DNA of 64,000 nt from Flavobacterium sp. HSC-32F16 (GCF_024171645.1 NZ_JALKAC010000001.1:992001-1056000), one strand, 5' to 3'; shown: positions 39,187 through 47,969, counted from the stretch's first letter. A program made the numbers and translations. Notes: generated from the sequence alone by a model not told the origin.

Positions 39187-39232
39187 GGAGCAAGGGCAAA
39201 AAATCCAGTTTTAAAAATGCGGCGTTCTTTTG

Positions 39233-39270
39233 CTTCTTTTCTTTGGCCGCGCTTGTGGAAAGAAAAGAAG
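39233..39270. repeat. 12-base-arm inverted repeat
   Basis: CTTCTTTTCTTT and AAAGAAAAGAAG surround a 14-base GC-rich loop, between the sigma-like gene and the convergent ThiF gene. It could serve as a bidirectional transcription barrier. The remaining 39271-39440 contains short open frames with no protein-like character. Confidence 0.6.
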
Positions 39271-39440
39271 TCCGCTGAAAACAACAAAAGGGATACAGAA
39301 TATCCCCACAAACCACATCACAGCGGGTTTGATAAAACAGCGAAGCAATGCTTTTTTATCAAATTGGCTGTATCCTATTTACGCAAAAAGACTGCCCCGA
39401 CCTTTGGAGGGAGTGTCTTTTTGCCGCCCGATTTCTCGGG

Positions 39441-40250
39441 TCAGCCCACTTTTAAGGGCTGTAACTGAAAGTTTTTAAGATTGAGAAAAAATCCCCTATT
39501 GCCAGTCATGCCGTAGCGAAAGAGGTTCCATAAAAGCGAGCATCCCATCTGTGCTAATGTCGAATTTATAAACAAATCCTGTTTCTCCAGGCTTTCCGCC
39601 AATGAACAGCTCGGCGTATCGTCCTGCTCTTCTGACTGCGTTAACAAATCTGCAAATTCTTCGGTGACAAACGGCAGGCTCGTCACAGTTTCGTATTTCT
39701 CGGAGTTAGGCTGTTTTATGCCCTTGATGGTGGATAAAATGACCTGTCCTGTGTGCTGGCTGTTTCCGAAGTCCATCCAATATTTCGGCTCATCTCTGTT
39801 ATGCAGGCAACTCTTTTGCCCGTTTAAAATATCCGCTATTTCAAAGCGGGACTGCACGTTGTCCACGCACGAAATATAAATAACCGCCCCTGCATTTTTG
39901 GGCAGTCTTCCCAAATTGTCTTTTTCAAATTTCACGTTTTCCGCTTTCCAAGCCGTTCCCATAAAACGGTTGGCACGGTTGATAAGGGTTACGGATTTGT
40001 AAAGCCCTACCTCGCAATGTGCAAAACGCTGTCTGCCCAAATTGGCACTTGTGACAATATCATCATCCCAAAGACGCACGGAGAGTCCTGCGTGTCCAAG
40101 TTCTATTAAACTATGGTTCATTTCCATCAGGGCAGTCAGTACTTTTGAGCCTGTACCGCCTGCCCCAATGAGGTTTACCGTAATGGGATTGGTCGGATTT
40201 ATCAAATCATTATCGGCAAAATGTATTTTTGTTTTCTCGGTCTTCATCAC
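39441..40250 (-). CDS. PRTRC system ThiF/E1-like protein
   Basis: The 269-residue protein has an adenylating E1/ThiF Rossmann fold with nucleotide loop GAGGTGSKV (29-37), 'LWDDDIVTSANLGRQRF' (the Asp and Arg positions that contact ATP) and 'YISCVDNVQSR' (C128). E1 proteins adenylate the C-terminal glycine of a ubiquitin-like protein. The start overlaps the protein B stop by 4 bases, and the cassette includes a ubiquitin-like and an E2-like member. It therefore likely activates protein C (42155-42373). Confidence 0.88.
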   Translation of the reverse strand: MMKTEKTKIHFADNDLINPTNPITVNLIGAGGTGSKVLTALMEMNHSLIELGHAGLSVRLWDDDIVTSANLGRQRFAHCEVGLYKSVTLINRANRFMGTAWKAENVKFEKDNLGRLPKNAGAVIYISCVDNVQSRFEIADILNGQKSCLHNRDEPKYWMDFGNSQHTGQVILSTIKGIKQPNSEKYETVTSLPFVTEEFADLLTQSEEQDDTPSCSLAESLEKQDLFINSTLAQMGCSLLWNLFRYGMTGNRGFFLNLKNFQLQPLKVG

Positions 40251-40969
40251 AGTAGATTTTTAAGTGTTTTATTGTTCTTTTGAAGTACTGCTGTGGGAAA
40301 GGGTCTTCCTGTTGCGACAAGGTCTTTCCAAAGGCTCACGCAGTTGCCTTTTATGAGGCTCTTCTCCCCCATTAAATGGCTGAAATAGCTGTTAAAAAAA
40401 TAGTTTTCCCAAGCATTTGTAAACTGCTCCACCGAAGCAGAATTTTTGATATTGATATTGACCGAACCCATACAAACCCTGCCGTCCTCGTAGATATTGA
40501 AAAATGGAGCGTAATATAATACCGTATTCTCTGTTGGTCTTCTTCCGCTTAAAAGGGCAAAAACCCTTAGGCTGTTTTTTGTCGCATGCCAAAGCAAAGG
40601 CGGTACGTGCGCCATATCACTTGGAATCCCAAGGCTGTCCATGAAATACAGTTTGCGTTTCTGCGATTTGGTGTACCATAGTACAGACCCCTTCCCTGCA
40701 CTGGGATTGATATGCAGAATATTTGTCGGGAGAATCCCTTCTGATTTTAAAAACGCTTTGTCTTTTTGCTTTTCAATGAGCATTGATCGTGCCAATGCTT
40801 TTGCTTCACGCTCTGTGAGCGGATGTGCATTGATGGGAGTGCCGTTTTTATCCATATCAAAATGCTCCACATACAGGTCTTTGTCCGCTTTGCTTTGATA
40901 GAAAACCAATGCGGATTTAGGATGGTACAATGTCCCAAAACTTGCTGTTATGTCATTAATGGCATTCAT
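40247..40969 (-). CDS. PRTRC system protein B (prokaryotic E2-like)
   Basis: The 240-residue protein matches PRTRC protein B, which to my knowledge is classed as a prokaryotic E2 family (Prok-E2_D). The conserved C-terminal core 'FFNIYEDGRVCMGSVNI' includes the candidate catalytic cysteine, followed by 'FTNAWENYFFNSYFSHL'. It overlaps both neighbours by 4 bases, so the genes are translated together. Conjugating activity is inferred from family and context. Confidence 0.82.
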   Translation of the reverse strand: MNAINDITASFGTLYHPKSALVFYQSKADKDLYVEHFDMDKNGTPINAHPLTEREAKALARSMLIEKQKDKAFLKSEGILPTNILHINPSAGKGSVLWYTKSQKRKLYFMDSLGIPSDMAHVPPLLWHATKNSLRVFALLSGRRPTENTVLYYAPFFNIYEDGRVCMGSVNINIKNSASVEQFTNAWENYFFNSYFSHLMGEKSLIKGNCVSLWKDLVATGRPFPTAVLQKNNKTLKNLL

Positions 40970-42141
40970 ATTCGAGTGGTTTTATAGTTATATAATATTG
41001 AGCACATATCATCCAAAAGTGCAAACAGGCGGTTCTCAAAATCAAGGCTGTTACCTGATATATCAGACCCGTCAAAGCATTTTATTATTGCAGGTTCATC
41101 CATTGCACCGTATTCATTAAACTCATTGTTGATGCCCTCGGCAATACTCTGGTAGAGCCACCCTTTAGTTTCGGATATGAAAGAAATGTACTTTTCCATG
41201 CCGATGGTTTCATTTTCGGTGTCATCATTTTCATTCTCTTTATTTGTGGGTGCGTTTCGAAAAATGTTTTCCTGCGGATACTCTTTATACAGCGCAAAGG
41301 CTTTAAAAGCGGTTTCCCTGCATTCATAGTCAAATGCATCACGGCATTTAAAAGAACTCAAACGCTTTTCAAAAACCTCTAAATTGATGAGGTTAAAAAT
41401 CTTCTGCTCTATGCGGTCTCCAATGAGTTCCGCTTTGTCAAACTCAAGTATATCCCTTTCGACTTCTTCGCCTTCATCGTCCTGTTCCACCCATTCTTTG
41501 TGCATTTCGTACATCCAATAGAGATAGCTGTCCTGCTGTCTGTAATAGGGAATCTCGGCAATAAGATAAAGATAGGAGCATACGGATATAAGAAGCTGTG
41601 CATTTTTTCTGCACTTTGGGTCATGAAGCATTTGATAGAGTGATTCAACTGGAATATAATACAGGGTTGTGCCTGTATTGTATTTTTCCTCACTGATAAA
41701 ATACGTTTTATTGCTATCCTGCAACAGACGCAATTCGGGGCAGTTTAAAAAATTCTGTTTCAGCTTTTCTTCCATATCCCATAAAGCCAATGCCATATTA
41801 TAGGGATATTCAAACTGCCCCGTGGGCATCGGCACTATGTTGTAATGCTCGGCAAGACTACAATGTGAGCTATAAAAATCCTCCTGCATTTTAACGGTAT
41901 CCTGACAAGCCTGTAGCGTTTTACTTTCGTGGAGTTTAGGCAGAAAAGAAGTCTTTAGAAAACCATCGGAAGCATTGGAACAGGAACTGACCTTGGTTTG
42001 TCTTTCTGAACTTCGCCTGCGTCTTTGGGTCTTCGCATCCAATGGGCAAACTCGCTGAGCTGCCGGTGCAACTGCTTTTGTCTTTTTTGTTCGGGCGGGT
42101 TTATTGTTCCCGCTATAAGTTGTCTGTACATAATTCATCAC
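40966..42141 (-). CDS. PRTRC cassette protein of unknown function
   Basis: This 391-residue soluble protein has a basic, low-complexity N-terminus (residues 1-75) and a helical, acidic body. No signal peptide or known catalytic motif is seen. Its position between PRTRC proteins B and C suggests the PRTRC F-like member or a Bacteroidetes replacement for it; I cannot confirm a match. Its stop overlaps protein B by 4 bases, so it is part of the same operon. Confidence 0.65.
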   Translation of the reverse strand: MMNYVQTTYSGNNKPARTKKTKAVAPAAQRVCPLDAKTQRRRRSSERQTKVSSCSNASDGFLKTSFLPKLHESKTLQACQDTVKMQEDFYSSHCSLAEHYNIVPMPTGQFEYPYNMALALWDMEEKLKQNFLNCPELRLLQDSNKTYFISEEKYNTGTTLYYIPVESLYQMLHDPKCRKNAQLLISVCSYLYLIAEIPYYRQQDSYLYWMYEMHKEWVEQDDEGEEVERDILEFDKAELIGDRIEQKIFNLINLEVFEKRLSSFKCRDAFDYECRETAFKAFALYKEYPQENIFRNAPTNKENENDDTENETIGMEKYISFISETKGWLYQSIAEGINNEFNEYGAMDEPAIIKCFDGSDISGNSLDFENRLFALLDDMCSILYNYKTTRI

Positions 42142-42154
42142 TTTAAAATTTTAG

Positions 42155-42373
42155 TTAACCTTTCGTTCCCATTACGCTTTCAAATCGGTATTCTACTGCA
42201 TCATCTTTGATGGCGGGAGCGGATATTTTGGCGGTTGTCAAAATTGGGTATGTCGGGGCGTAAAAATTCAGTACGGCTTCCACGCTCCAACGTGGTTCGG
42301 GGTCTAAAAGACTGATTTCCTGCCCTTTATCTTTGAGTACGAATACTCGTTCTAACTTTGTAGCTAATAACAT
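42155..42373 (-). CDS. PRTRC system protein C (ubiquitin-like)
   Basis: The 72-residue protein has the beta-grasp-like pattern of PRTRC protein C, a family that I recall as Prok_Ub ('LERVFVLKDKGQEISLLDPEPRWSVEAVLNFYAPTYPIL'). It ends exactly in GTKG, so the C-terminal glycine needed for E1 activation is exposed without processing. No JAB-type deubiquitinase is visible in the window, which fits an unprocessed tail. It is the probable modifier passed by the ThiF and B proteins. Confidence 0.8.
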   Translation of the reverse strand: MLLATKLERVFVLKDKGQEISLLDPEPRWSVEAVLNFYAPTYPILTTAKISAPAIKDDAVEYRFESVMGTKG

Positions 42374-42397
42374 GATTTCTGATTTTTACATTAAAAA

Positions 42398-43021
42398 TTA
42401 TTCTTCCTCTTGCTCGACATTTTCCTCTTCCATTTCATCAGTGGAATCGGCTGTAATTTCTTCGGGATTAAGGGATTCGTGTTTTTCCTGTTCCATTGCA
42501 CCAAAAAGGCTTGGCGCAGAAAACTTGTCCGACAATGATGTTTTACGCCTGCGTATCTCGTCGGCTTTTTCGGGGAACTCTGTTATTTCGGGCACTTTTA
42601 TCCATGCCTCACGGAATTTCCCTTCTTTTTCGAGTTCATCCGCCTTTGCCATTGCCTCTTTGAACTTCTTGTCTTTGGCCTGCTGTTCTATCTTCTGCTT
42701 ATCGGCTTTCTCTTTCTCCATTGCCGACTGTTTTTTGGTATTTTCAAGCTGTTTCATATAGCCTTCCATATCCACCATCAGACCCGAAGCGGACTCAATG
42801 GGCGTAGTGATATTTTCAAAAAAACCGCTATCGAGTTCTTCGGCTGTTCCCCTGAGGTTCAAAGGCGGTATGCTGTGCTTGGCATTGTCCCCGCACGCCT
42901 CGTTTTGGAGCATCACCAGTACGATAAGCCTGTCCTCTGCCCCTTTGGCAATGGTAATGTGCAAATCGCCTATGATCTGCAACTGTGCTATCTGATTGAA
43001 AAAATTAGTTGTCGTTTCCAT
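42398..43021 (-). CDS. PRTRC system protein E
   Basis: The 207-residue protein has an N-terminal domain ('MLQNEACGDNAKHSIPPLNLRGTAEELDSGFFENI', typical of PRTRC E), a charged coiled-coil centre (100-135, KEKADKQKIEQQAKDKKFKEA) and an acidic C-terminus. The function is unknown. It overlaps the upstream gene by 17 bases. Confidence 0.8.
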   Translation of the reverse strand: METTTNFFNQIAQLQIIGDLHITIAKGAEDRLIVLVMLQNEACGDNAKHSIPPLNLRGTAEELDSGFFENITTPIESASGLMVDMEGYMKQLENTKKQSAMEKEKADKQKIEQQAKDKKFKEAMAKADELEKEGKFREAWIKVPEITEFPEKADEIRRRKTSLSDKFSAPSLFGAMEQEKHESLNPEEITADSTDEMEEENVEQEEE

Positions 43022-43379
43022 AATTTAATTTTAATTTTTTAATGATTGACTCTATAACACTCTGCTCATCATGCCCTAACCTGTAGAGGCGTTCGATGTA
43101 GCTTTTCATATTTTCCTGATATTCCTTTTCTCCCTCTTCCCCTTTTAAGATAAGCAGATGGGTGTTCCATTCCCCGACCGCTTCCCTGATGATGGCTATA
43201 AGCTTTTGGGCGTACTTTTTTTCGGCTGTCTGGCTTTTTTTTGAAAGTCCCAGTTCTACGTACATGTCCAAAATATGCCAATATACTCGGGCTTCCTTGC
43301 CTATACTGCGGTGTTTGCTGACAAATTGATTGTAGAGATACAGTATAAACTCAAAATTGTTTGGATACTTTCTTGCCAT
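43005..43379 (-). CDS. Small helical protein upstream of PRTRC E
   Basis: This 124-residue helical protein is of unknown function, with no membrane segments or known motifs. Its stop lies inside the PRTRC E start (17-base overlap), and it appears to be the first gene of the PRTRC operon. A terminator lies just upstream, so a promoter is expected in 43380-43450. Confidence 0.65.
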   Translation of the reverse strand: MARKYPNNFEFILYLYNQFVSKHRSIGKEARVYWHILDMYVELGLSKKSQTAEKKYAQKLIAIIREAVGEWNTHLLILKGEEGEKEYQENMKSYIERLYRLGHDEQSVIESIIKKLKLNYGNDN

Positions 43380-43452
43380 AATTCCTGCGTTTTTATATTA
43401 TTCAATTGTGCAAATCTTCATCTATTATTTGCAACGCTTAAAACCTGATTTT

Positions 43453-43483
43453 AAAGGCTGTCACATCTCGGGCAACAGCCTTT
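43453..43483 (-). terminator. Hairpin downstream of DUF932 gene
   Basis: The 9-base arms AAAGGCTGT/ACAGCCTTT lie just after the DUF932 stop codon. The U-tract is short and broken, so termination may be partial. Confidence 0.5.
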
Positions 43484-43497
43484 AGTTATCTGCCTGC

Positions 43498-44571
43498 CTA
43501 ATTCAGGTTTAGGATTTCTGCGCCATCTGCCTGAAAAGCCGTGCACAGTTCAAATGCCTTTTGGGCTTTTCCCTGAGCTGTGCCTCCCATAACAATGGAC
43601 TGCAGTTTGGCTTCGTTATCCTTGTATTTGCGTACATTCTGATAGTAGCCCGTCACGGCATTATAAGCCCCGAAAAGCGTGCCTTTTGTGGTTTCCATCT
43701 GCTGGGATTCGCTTGCCATGGCGTAGGCAAAAGCATCATCTACCGTATTTCTAAACACAGTGGAAAGGTCATCTTCTGCTCCTCTTTTTAGTAAAGTGAG
43801 TGTTTCGGTATTGGGACATAGTGCCAATTGAATCATTTTTTTAACCTGCGTGTCTGTTACCTTCACTTGTGCCCATTCATTGAAAATGCCTTCAAGCTGA
43901 CTGCTCAGTCTGTCAGCCAGTCCCATCACTTTATAGGCATCCTCAAGGCGCTGTTTTGCGCCCGATGTATGGCGGATGCGCACCACGTTGCTCATCGAGC
44001 GAAGCGAAGCATTAAGGGTATTTTGGCATACGATGCGTATGGGCGTAAAAGCCGCTGTGATGCTTCCGCTCCCGTCGTGCGAGGTGGTCAGGAAAATGTA
44101 CTTTTCCGTTACGTCGTCCCCGTTTCCGACCCTGATATAATCAGGGAGTTTGGCGGTAATAAAGATACGCTCGCCCTGTCCGAGTGCCCCTGCGGTTTCG
44201 TAGAGTATACCGTCGCCACCGCCTACAATGGCATCAAAAAAACTGAACGCCTCACGGTTCTGCACGATATGGTAGTCTTTCCCCACTACCCCTAAAACGG
44301 CATTGCTGTCGGTGCGGATAGTGGCAAAACAGTCAGGTACTGCCAGTTCAGTACTATCCATTTCAATACCGCCCGCAGTTTGGATAATGCCCGAACCCTT
44401 GGTGTATAAAGGGCTTTTAGCCACCTCATAATCAAGCCCTGCATGTCTGATGGCTTCTTGGCTTGTCGGGTACTGCTCTACAATCTGCCCGAGCCCGTGC
44501 CATGCTTTTTCTTTTACACTGAAAAATGAATACTTTCCTGTTTGACTGTTGTAATTGATATTATGTGCCAT
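43498..44571 (-). CDS. DUF932 domain protein (phage/plasmid-like)
   Basis: The 357-residue protein fits DUF932 ('AWHGLGQIVEQYPTSQEAIRHAGLDYEV', 'TIRTDSNAVLGVVGKDYHIVQNREAFSFFDAIVG', 'SITAAFTPIRIVCQNTLNASL', 'VRIRHTSGA'). Family members occur on plasmids, phages and ICEs near SSB and recombination genes. A DNA metabolism role is suspected but not shown. It lies 57 bases downstream of ssb on the same strand. Confidence 0.88.
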   Translation of the reverse strand: MAHNINYNSQTGKYSFFSVKEKAWHGLGQIVEQYPTSQEAIRHAGLDYEVAKSPLYTKGSGIIQTAGGIEMDSTELAVPDCFATIRTDSNAVLGVVGKDYHIVQNREAFSFFDAIVGGGDGILYETAGALGQGERIFITAKLPDYIRVGNGDDVTEKYIFLTTSHDGSGSITAAFTPIRIVCQNTLNASLRSMSNVVRIRHTSGAKQRLEDAYKVMGLADRLSSQLEGIFNEWAQVKVTDTQVKKMIQLALCPNTETLTLLKRGAEDDLSTVFRNTVDDAFAYAMASESQQMETTKGTLFGAYNAVTGYYQNVRKYKDNEAKLQSIVMGGTAQGKAQKAFELCTAFQADGAEILNLN

Positions 44572-44628
44572 GATATTTGATTTTAAAAGTTTGAAAAATA
44601 AAATTGTTTAGAACCCTTTACTGCCTGC

Positions 44629-45039
44629 TCAAAACGGGATGTCGTCCTCAGGCTCTTTTAAGGTGGCTTTTTTGTTTTCTCCCTGCTCTGCAGTCTGCCC
44701 TGTTTGCACTGCGCGGGTACCATCGGACTTCTTCCCGCCCCCGTGCAATTTAATATTGGAGGTATTGAAATTCAGCCCCGCGCGCGGTTCCCCGTCATTT
44801 CCGCTCCACGCCCTCGCGCTTACCATGCCTGTGAGCTCCACCACCGTGCCTTTGGTCAGCCACTCGGCAACCCTTGGGCTTATCCAGTAGGCGCATTCGA
44901 AAAAGGTGGTCTGCTCTACCCTGTCGCCTTTTTTGTTTTTGTAGCTCTCGTTGATGGCTACTGAAAAATTTACTACCTGTCTGCTGTCTGACAATGTGCT
45001 TACTTTCGCATCTTTTGTCACTCTTCCTGTAATGTTCAT
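44629..45039 (-). CDS. ssb: Single-stranded DNA-binding protein
   Basis: The 136-residue protein has an N-terminal OB fold (residues 1-100, 'NITGRVTKDAKVSTL', 'NFSVAINESYKNKKGDRVEQTTFFECAYW', 'VELTGMVSARAW'), a disordered linker and the acidic DDIPF tip that recruits partner proteins. It probably coats transferred ssDNA in the recipient. An extra open frame reading across this gene is a shadow. Confidence 0.93.
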   Translation of the reverse strand: MNITGRVTKDAKVSTLSDSRQVVNFSVAINESYKNKKGDRVEQTTFFECAYWISPRVAEWLTKGTVVELTGMVSARAWSGNDGEPRAGLNFNTSNIKLHGGGKKSDGTRAVQTGQTAEQGENKKATLKEPEDDIPF

Positions 45040-45265
45040 GATTTCTGATTTTTAAATTGTTACTTTCTTTTTCCCGCCCCCCATTTTTACTTTTGACTTT
45101 TTTTACTTTTCTTTTTTTTTGAAATTTTATTCGGCAATGAGAGCAGGCGCTGTTTTGTTTCATCATTGCTTTATTCAATATTTCAATTCTCATTTCTGAC
45201 ATTTTTTTTATTCGTCTAAAGAGCCGCAGTATGCTATGTTTTGTTTCATGAGCATAAAAAGGTGA
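45040..45265. other. Gene-free leader of ssb unit
   Basis: This stretch is strongly pyrimidine-rich on the plus strand (long runs of T and C), meaning a purine-rich mRNA leader for ssb. I see no supported gene. A frame on the minus strand here continues out of frame through ssb and is not convincing. Confidence 0.4.
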
Positions 45266-45367
45266 GTGTCCCCCAAAAGCAAGGCTCTGGCAAAAAATAC
45301 AACCCGGAGGGTGGAGATTTTTTAGCCAGACCTGAAAGGCCCCGGCCTTGCTTTTGGACAGGGACAC
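45266..45367. repeat. 102-base two-stage inverted repeat
   Basis: Outer arms 45266-45285 and 45345-45367 pair over GTGTCCC and CCAAAAGCAAGGC, with a three-base bulge. Inner arms 45286-45298 and 45317-45330 pair TCTGGCAAAAAAT with its complement, with one bulged A. The whole can fold as one long hairpin or cruciform with a GC-rich apex. It lies at the apparent end of the ICE gene block and has no U-tract. Confidence 0.7.
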
Positions 45368-45661
45368 GGACTACCTTTGCTCCTGAAATAAGACAAAAGC
45401 ATACAGGGTCTTTGATAAAAAGTAAAAGGGAAGTAATTGAATACTATGGATAAAAGCAGTCAAGAAGAAAAAACAGTAGCACTGGGGTGAATTCCAAAAG
45501 ATGTCCTTGCAAGTTCAGGGCCGCTGACATCTTAGCTCTTCAGAAAAAAGACTTTAATAAGCTACAGGCAATTAGGTGATTTTCAACTATAGCGAAAACA
45601 GCAGTAGGACAATTAAAATAACTGATTCAAAGCTATTACTGCACAGCTTAAAAGATTAGTA

Positions 45662-45735
45662 TATTATTGTTATATTCGCTTAGAAAAACTTACTAATTGC
45701 ACAAATTCAACTAAAAAAAGCTGTATTGGTGCCAT
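45662..45735. repeat. Direct repeat D1, copy 1
   Basis: The shared elements are TATTATT(G/C)TTATATTCGCT, then AATTGCACAAA and, after a short gap, CTAAAAAA(A)G-TGTATTGGT-CCAT. Copy 2 is at 48936-49001. Both copies have the same orientation and bracket about 3.2 kb containing the nuclease-helicase and a frameshifted gene. Confidence 0.65.
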
Positions 45736-45755
45736 TTCTTGGCTAGTATAAATTA

Positions 45756-45770
45756 GTTGTGCGTAATGCT
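45756..45770 (+). repeat. Left short inverted repeat of nuclease-helicase cassette
   Basis: GTTGTGCGTAATGCT lies 34 bases before the start codon. Its reverse complement, with two mismatches, occurs directly at the stop codon (47955-47969). Confidence 0.5.
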
Positions 45771-45804
45771 AAAGAACCTACCGTAAAAAAATAGACAGAA
45801 CTAA

Positions 45805-47955
45805 ATGGCTGTACTCTATCCAACTTTTGATGAAATACAAAATCTGAAAGTAAAACCAGAAATAGGAGAGCTTTATTTACTTGACTTTTTGAGATGTAAT
45901 TTGGATGACAGCTTTGAAATATTCTTTAATCCATTTCTTAACGGAGACAGACCTGATATAATAGTATTGAAAGAGAATCAAGGCGTTTTAATCATTGAAG
46001 TAAAAGATTACGCCTTGGACAGTTACAAATTAGACGAGCGAAAAAACTGGCTAGTACAGAAAATTAATCAACCTATAAAATCCCCTATTTCACAAGTATT
46101 ACAATACAAAGAGAACCTTTTTAATTTACACATTGAAAATCTTTTAGCAAAAAAAATATCTAATATTAAGAATTTCAACATTGTAAACTGTGCTGTGTAT
46201 TTTCACAATGCAACAAGTACTCAATTGTCAAATTTTCTTATTAAACCTTTTGAACACGACAAAAAGTATTTAGACTTTTTAAAGTACAATATCCACCTCA
46301 TTGGAAGAGATGATTTAACAGAAAATACTTTTAACAACATTCTAAAAAAGTGTTATCTAATTTCAAATCAACATTCTCTTTACTTCACAAATGATATTTA
46401 TAAAAGTTTCAAACGTTTTTTAAATCCACCTTACCATTTTAAAGAGCAAGTTGAAAAAGAAATTCCCTATACAAAAAAACAACTTGAAATAATCTATGGT
46501 GGAAAAGAGAAAAAAGAGCAAAGAATTAAAGGTGTTGTTGGTTCGGGAAAAACAACAGTATTAGCTGCAAGAGCAGTACAATCTTTTAAAAGAACTAATG
46601 AAGAAGTTTTAATATTGACTTATAATATTACTTTAAAAAACTATATTAAAGATAAGATTAGCAAAGTTAGAGAGAATTTTAATTGGAAAAATTTCATCAT
46701 TCTAAACTATCATTTGTTTATCAATACCGAACTAAACAACATCGGAATTGAAATCAAGGTACCTGAAAAATTTAATGAAAGTTCTGATGAGTTTAAGGAA
46801 GAGTACTTTGAAAAAAACTACTACTCAAATTTAGATTTATTTGAAGAAAATAAAGACAATCTTAAAAAATATAGCGCCATTTTTATAGATGAAATTCAAG
46901 ATTATAAAAGACCTTGGATGGACATTCTCAAAACATATTTTTTAAAAGAAGATGGCGAATATGTACTTTTTGGAGATGTAAAGCAAAATATTTATAACAA
47001 CAAAATTGAAAACAAAGACATTTCAACAAATGTAAAAGGTGTCAATGAATTGAAAAATAGTTTTCGCTCCGATTACAAAATTAAAGATTTAACGATAGAA
47101 TTTCAAAATAAATTTTTCAAAGACAAATACGAAATTGACAATAAAAATGAATTTTCTAATGTGTTAGAAATTGATTTCCAAAAAAACCAATTGGGAGCGG
47201 TCAATTACATTTTCCTTTCAGACGTGGATAGCATTATGAGTTTGTATACAATTGTATATCAAAATGCTATAAATAAAGGAATTCAGCCCAACGATATTAC
47301 AATTTTAGGGAGCACAATCTCTTTACTTAAAAAATTTGACGCTTATTATCGTTATAGTTCAAACGAGAAAACAAACACAATGTTTGAAACAAATGAAATG
47401 GTATACAGATATGGTATAAATTTTATTGGGAAAGAATCTTTAGTTTGGCTCACAAATTTTAAGAAATTAATAAAAAGAGAAAATGATAAAAATGCTGAAA
47501 AAGCAAACAATCAAATAAGTATTCTTTTAACATTATATGATTTATACTTGGAGTATCCATCGCAATTTAGAGAAAAGTTAGAAATTCGTTGCAAGAATTT
47601 CAATACTACATTTTCAGACTTGACAACACTTTTAGAAAAGTACGACAGCGAAATAAAAGAATTTAAAAACGCCTATAATCCAAAAACATTAAACAAGAAT
47701 TTGAAATTTATACGAGATAACAAAAAAATTAATTTTTATATGAATAGTGGGACAGTGAAAATTTCAACTATTCATAGTTTTAAAGGTTGGGAATGTGAAA
47801 ACTTATTTTTAATCATTGAAAAAAGAACTTCTTTAAGTTTTGATGAAGTTTTATATACAGGTATTACAAGAAGTAGGACAAATCTAATTATTATCAACTA
47901 TGGCAACACAGAATATAACGAGAAATTAAAGGAACTAATCGGCAGTGTGAAATAA
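45805..47955 (+). CDS. NERD/PD-(D/E)XK-like nuclease fused to UvrD-type helicase
   Basis: This 716-residue single-gene unit has an N-terminal nuclease-like domain with E22, D51 (RPDIIVL) and E65-x-K67 (IIEVKDY), the pattern of NERD or PD-(D/E)XK enzymes. An SF1A helicase follows: Walker A VVGSGKTT (K249), Walker B FIDEIQD (D362/E363), motif III FGDVKQ (391-394), motif IV SFRSD (R421), motif V TIHSFKGWE, motif VI GITRSR (688-691). Codon use is AT-rich compared with the ICE. Combined nuclease and helicase in an isolated cassette suggests an anti-phage or anti-plasmid role, which is inference. Confidence 0.8.
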   Translation: MAVLYPTFDEIQNLKVKPEIGELYLLDFLRCNLDDSFEIFFNPFLNGDRPDIIVLKENQGVLIIEVKDYALDSYKLDERKNWLVQKINQPIKSPISQVLQYKENLFNLHIENLLAKKISNIKNFNIVNCAVYFHNATSTQLSNFLIKPFEHDKKYLDFLKYNIHLIGRDDLTENTFNNILKKCYLISNQHSLYFTNDIYKSFKRFLNPPYHFKEQVEKEIPYTKKQLEIIYGGKEKKEQRIKGVVGSGKTTVLAARAVQSFKRTNEEVLILTYNITLKNYIKDKISKVRENFNWKNFIILNYHLFINTELNNIGIEIKVPEKFNESSDEFKEEYFEKNYYSNLDLFEENKDNLKKYSAIFIDEIQDYKRPWMDILKTYFLKEDGEYVLFGDVKQNIYNNKIENKDISTNVKGVNELKNSFRSDYKIKDLTIEFQNKFFKDKYEIDNKNEFSNVLEIDFQKNQLGAVNYIFLSDVDSIMSLYTIVYQNAINKGIQPNDITILGSTISLLKKFDAYYRYSSNEKTNTMFETNEMVYRYGINFIGKESLVWLTNFKKLIKRENDKNAEKANNQISILLTLYDLYLEYPSQFREKLEIRCKNFNTTFSDLTTLLEKYDSEIKEFKNAYNPKTLNKNLKFIRDNKKINFYMNSGTVKISTIHSFKGWECENLFLIIEKRTSLSFDEVLYTGITRSRTNLIIINYGNTEYNEKLKELIGSVK

Positions 47956-47969
47956 GCACTACGCACAGC
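47955..47969 (-). repeat. Right short inverted repeat of nuclease-helicase cassette
   Basis: AGCACTACGCACAGC matches the reverse complement of the left repeat at 13 of 15 bases and begins at the last base of the stop codon. It is not a terminator, because no nearby partner arm or U-tract is present. Confidence 0.5.

Noticed and set aside
39217..39478. Two overlapping short plus-strand open frames
   Set aside because: Basic, low-information translations over an inverted repeat, with no homology-like pattern.
44795..45367. 190-codon open frame on the minus strand overlapping ssb
   Set aside because: It runs out of frame through the clearly real ssb gene and the hairpin; composition is not protein-like.
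45756..47969. Integron attC sites flanking the nuclease-helicase gene
   Set aside because: The repeats lack the GTTRRRY/RYYYAAC core pair expected of attC.
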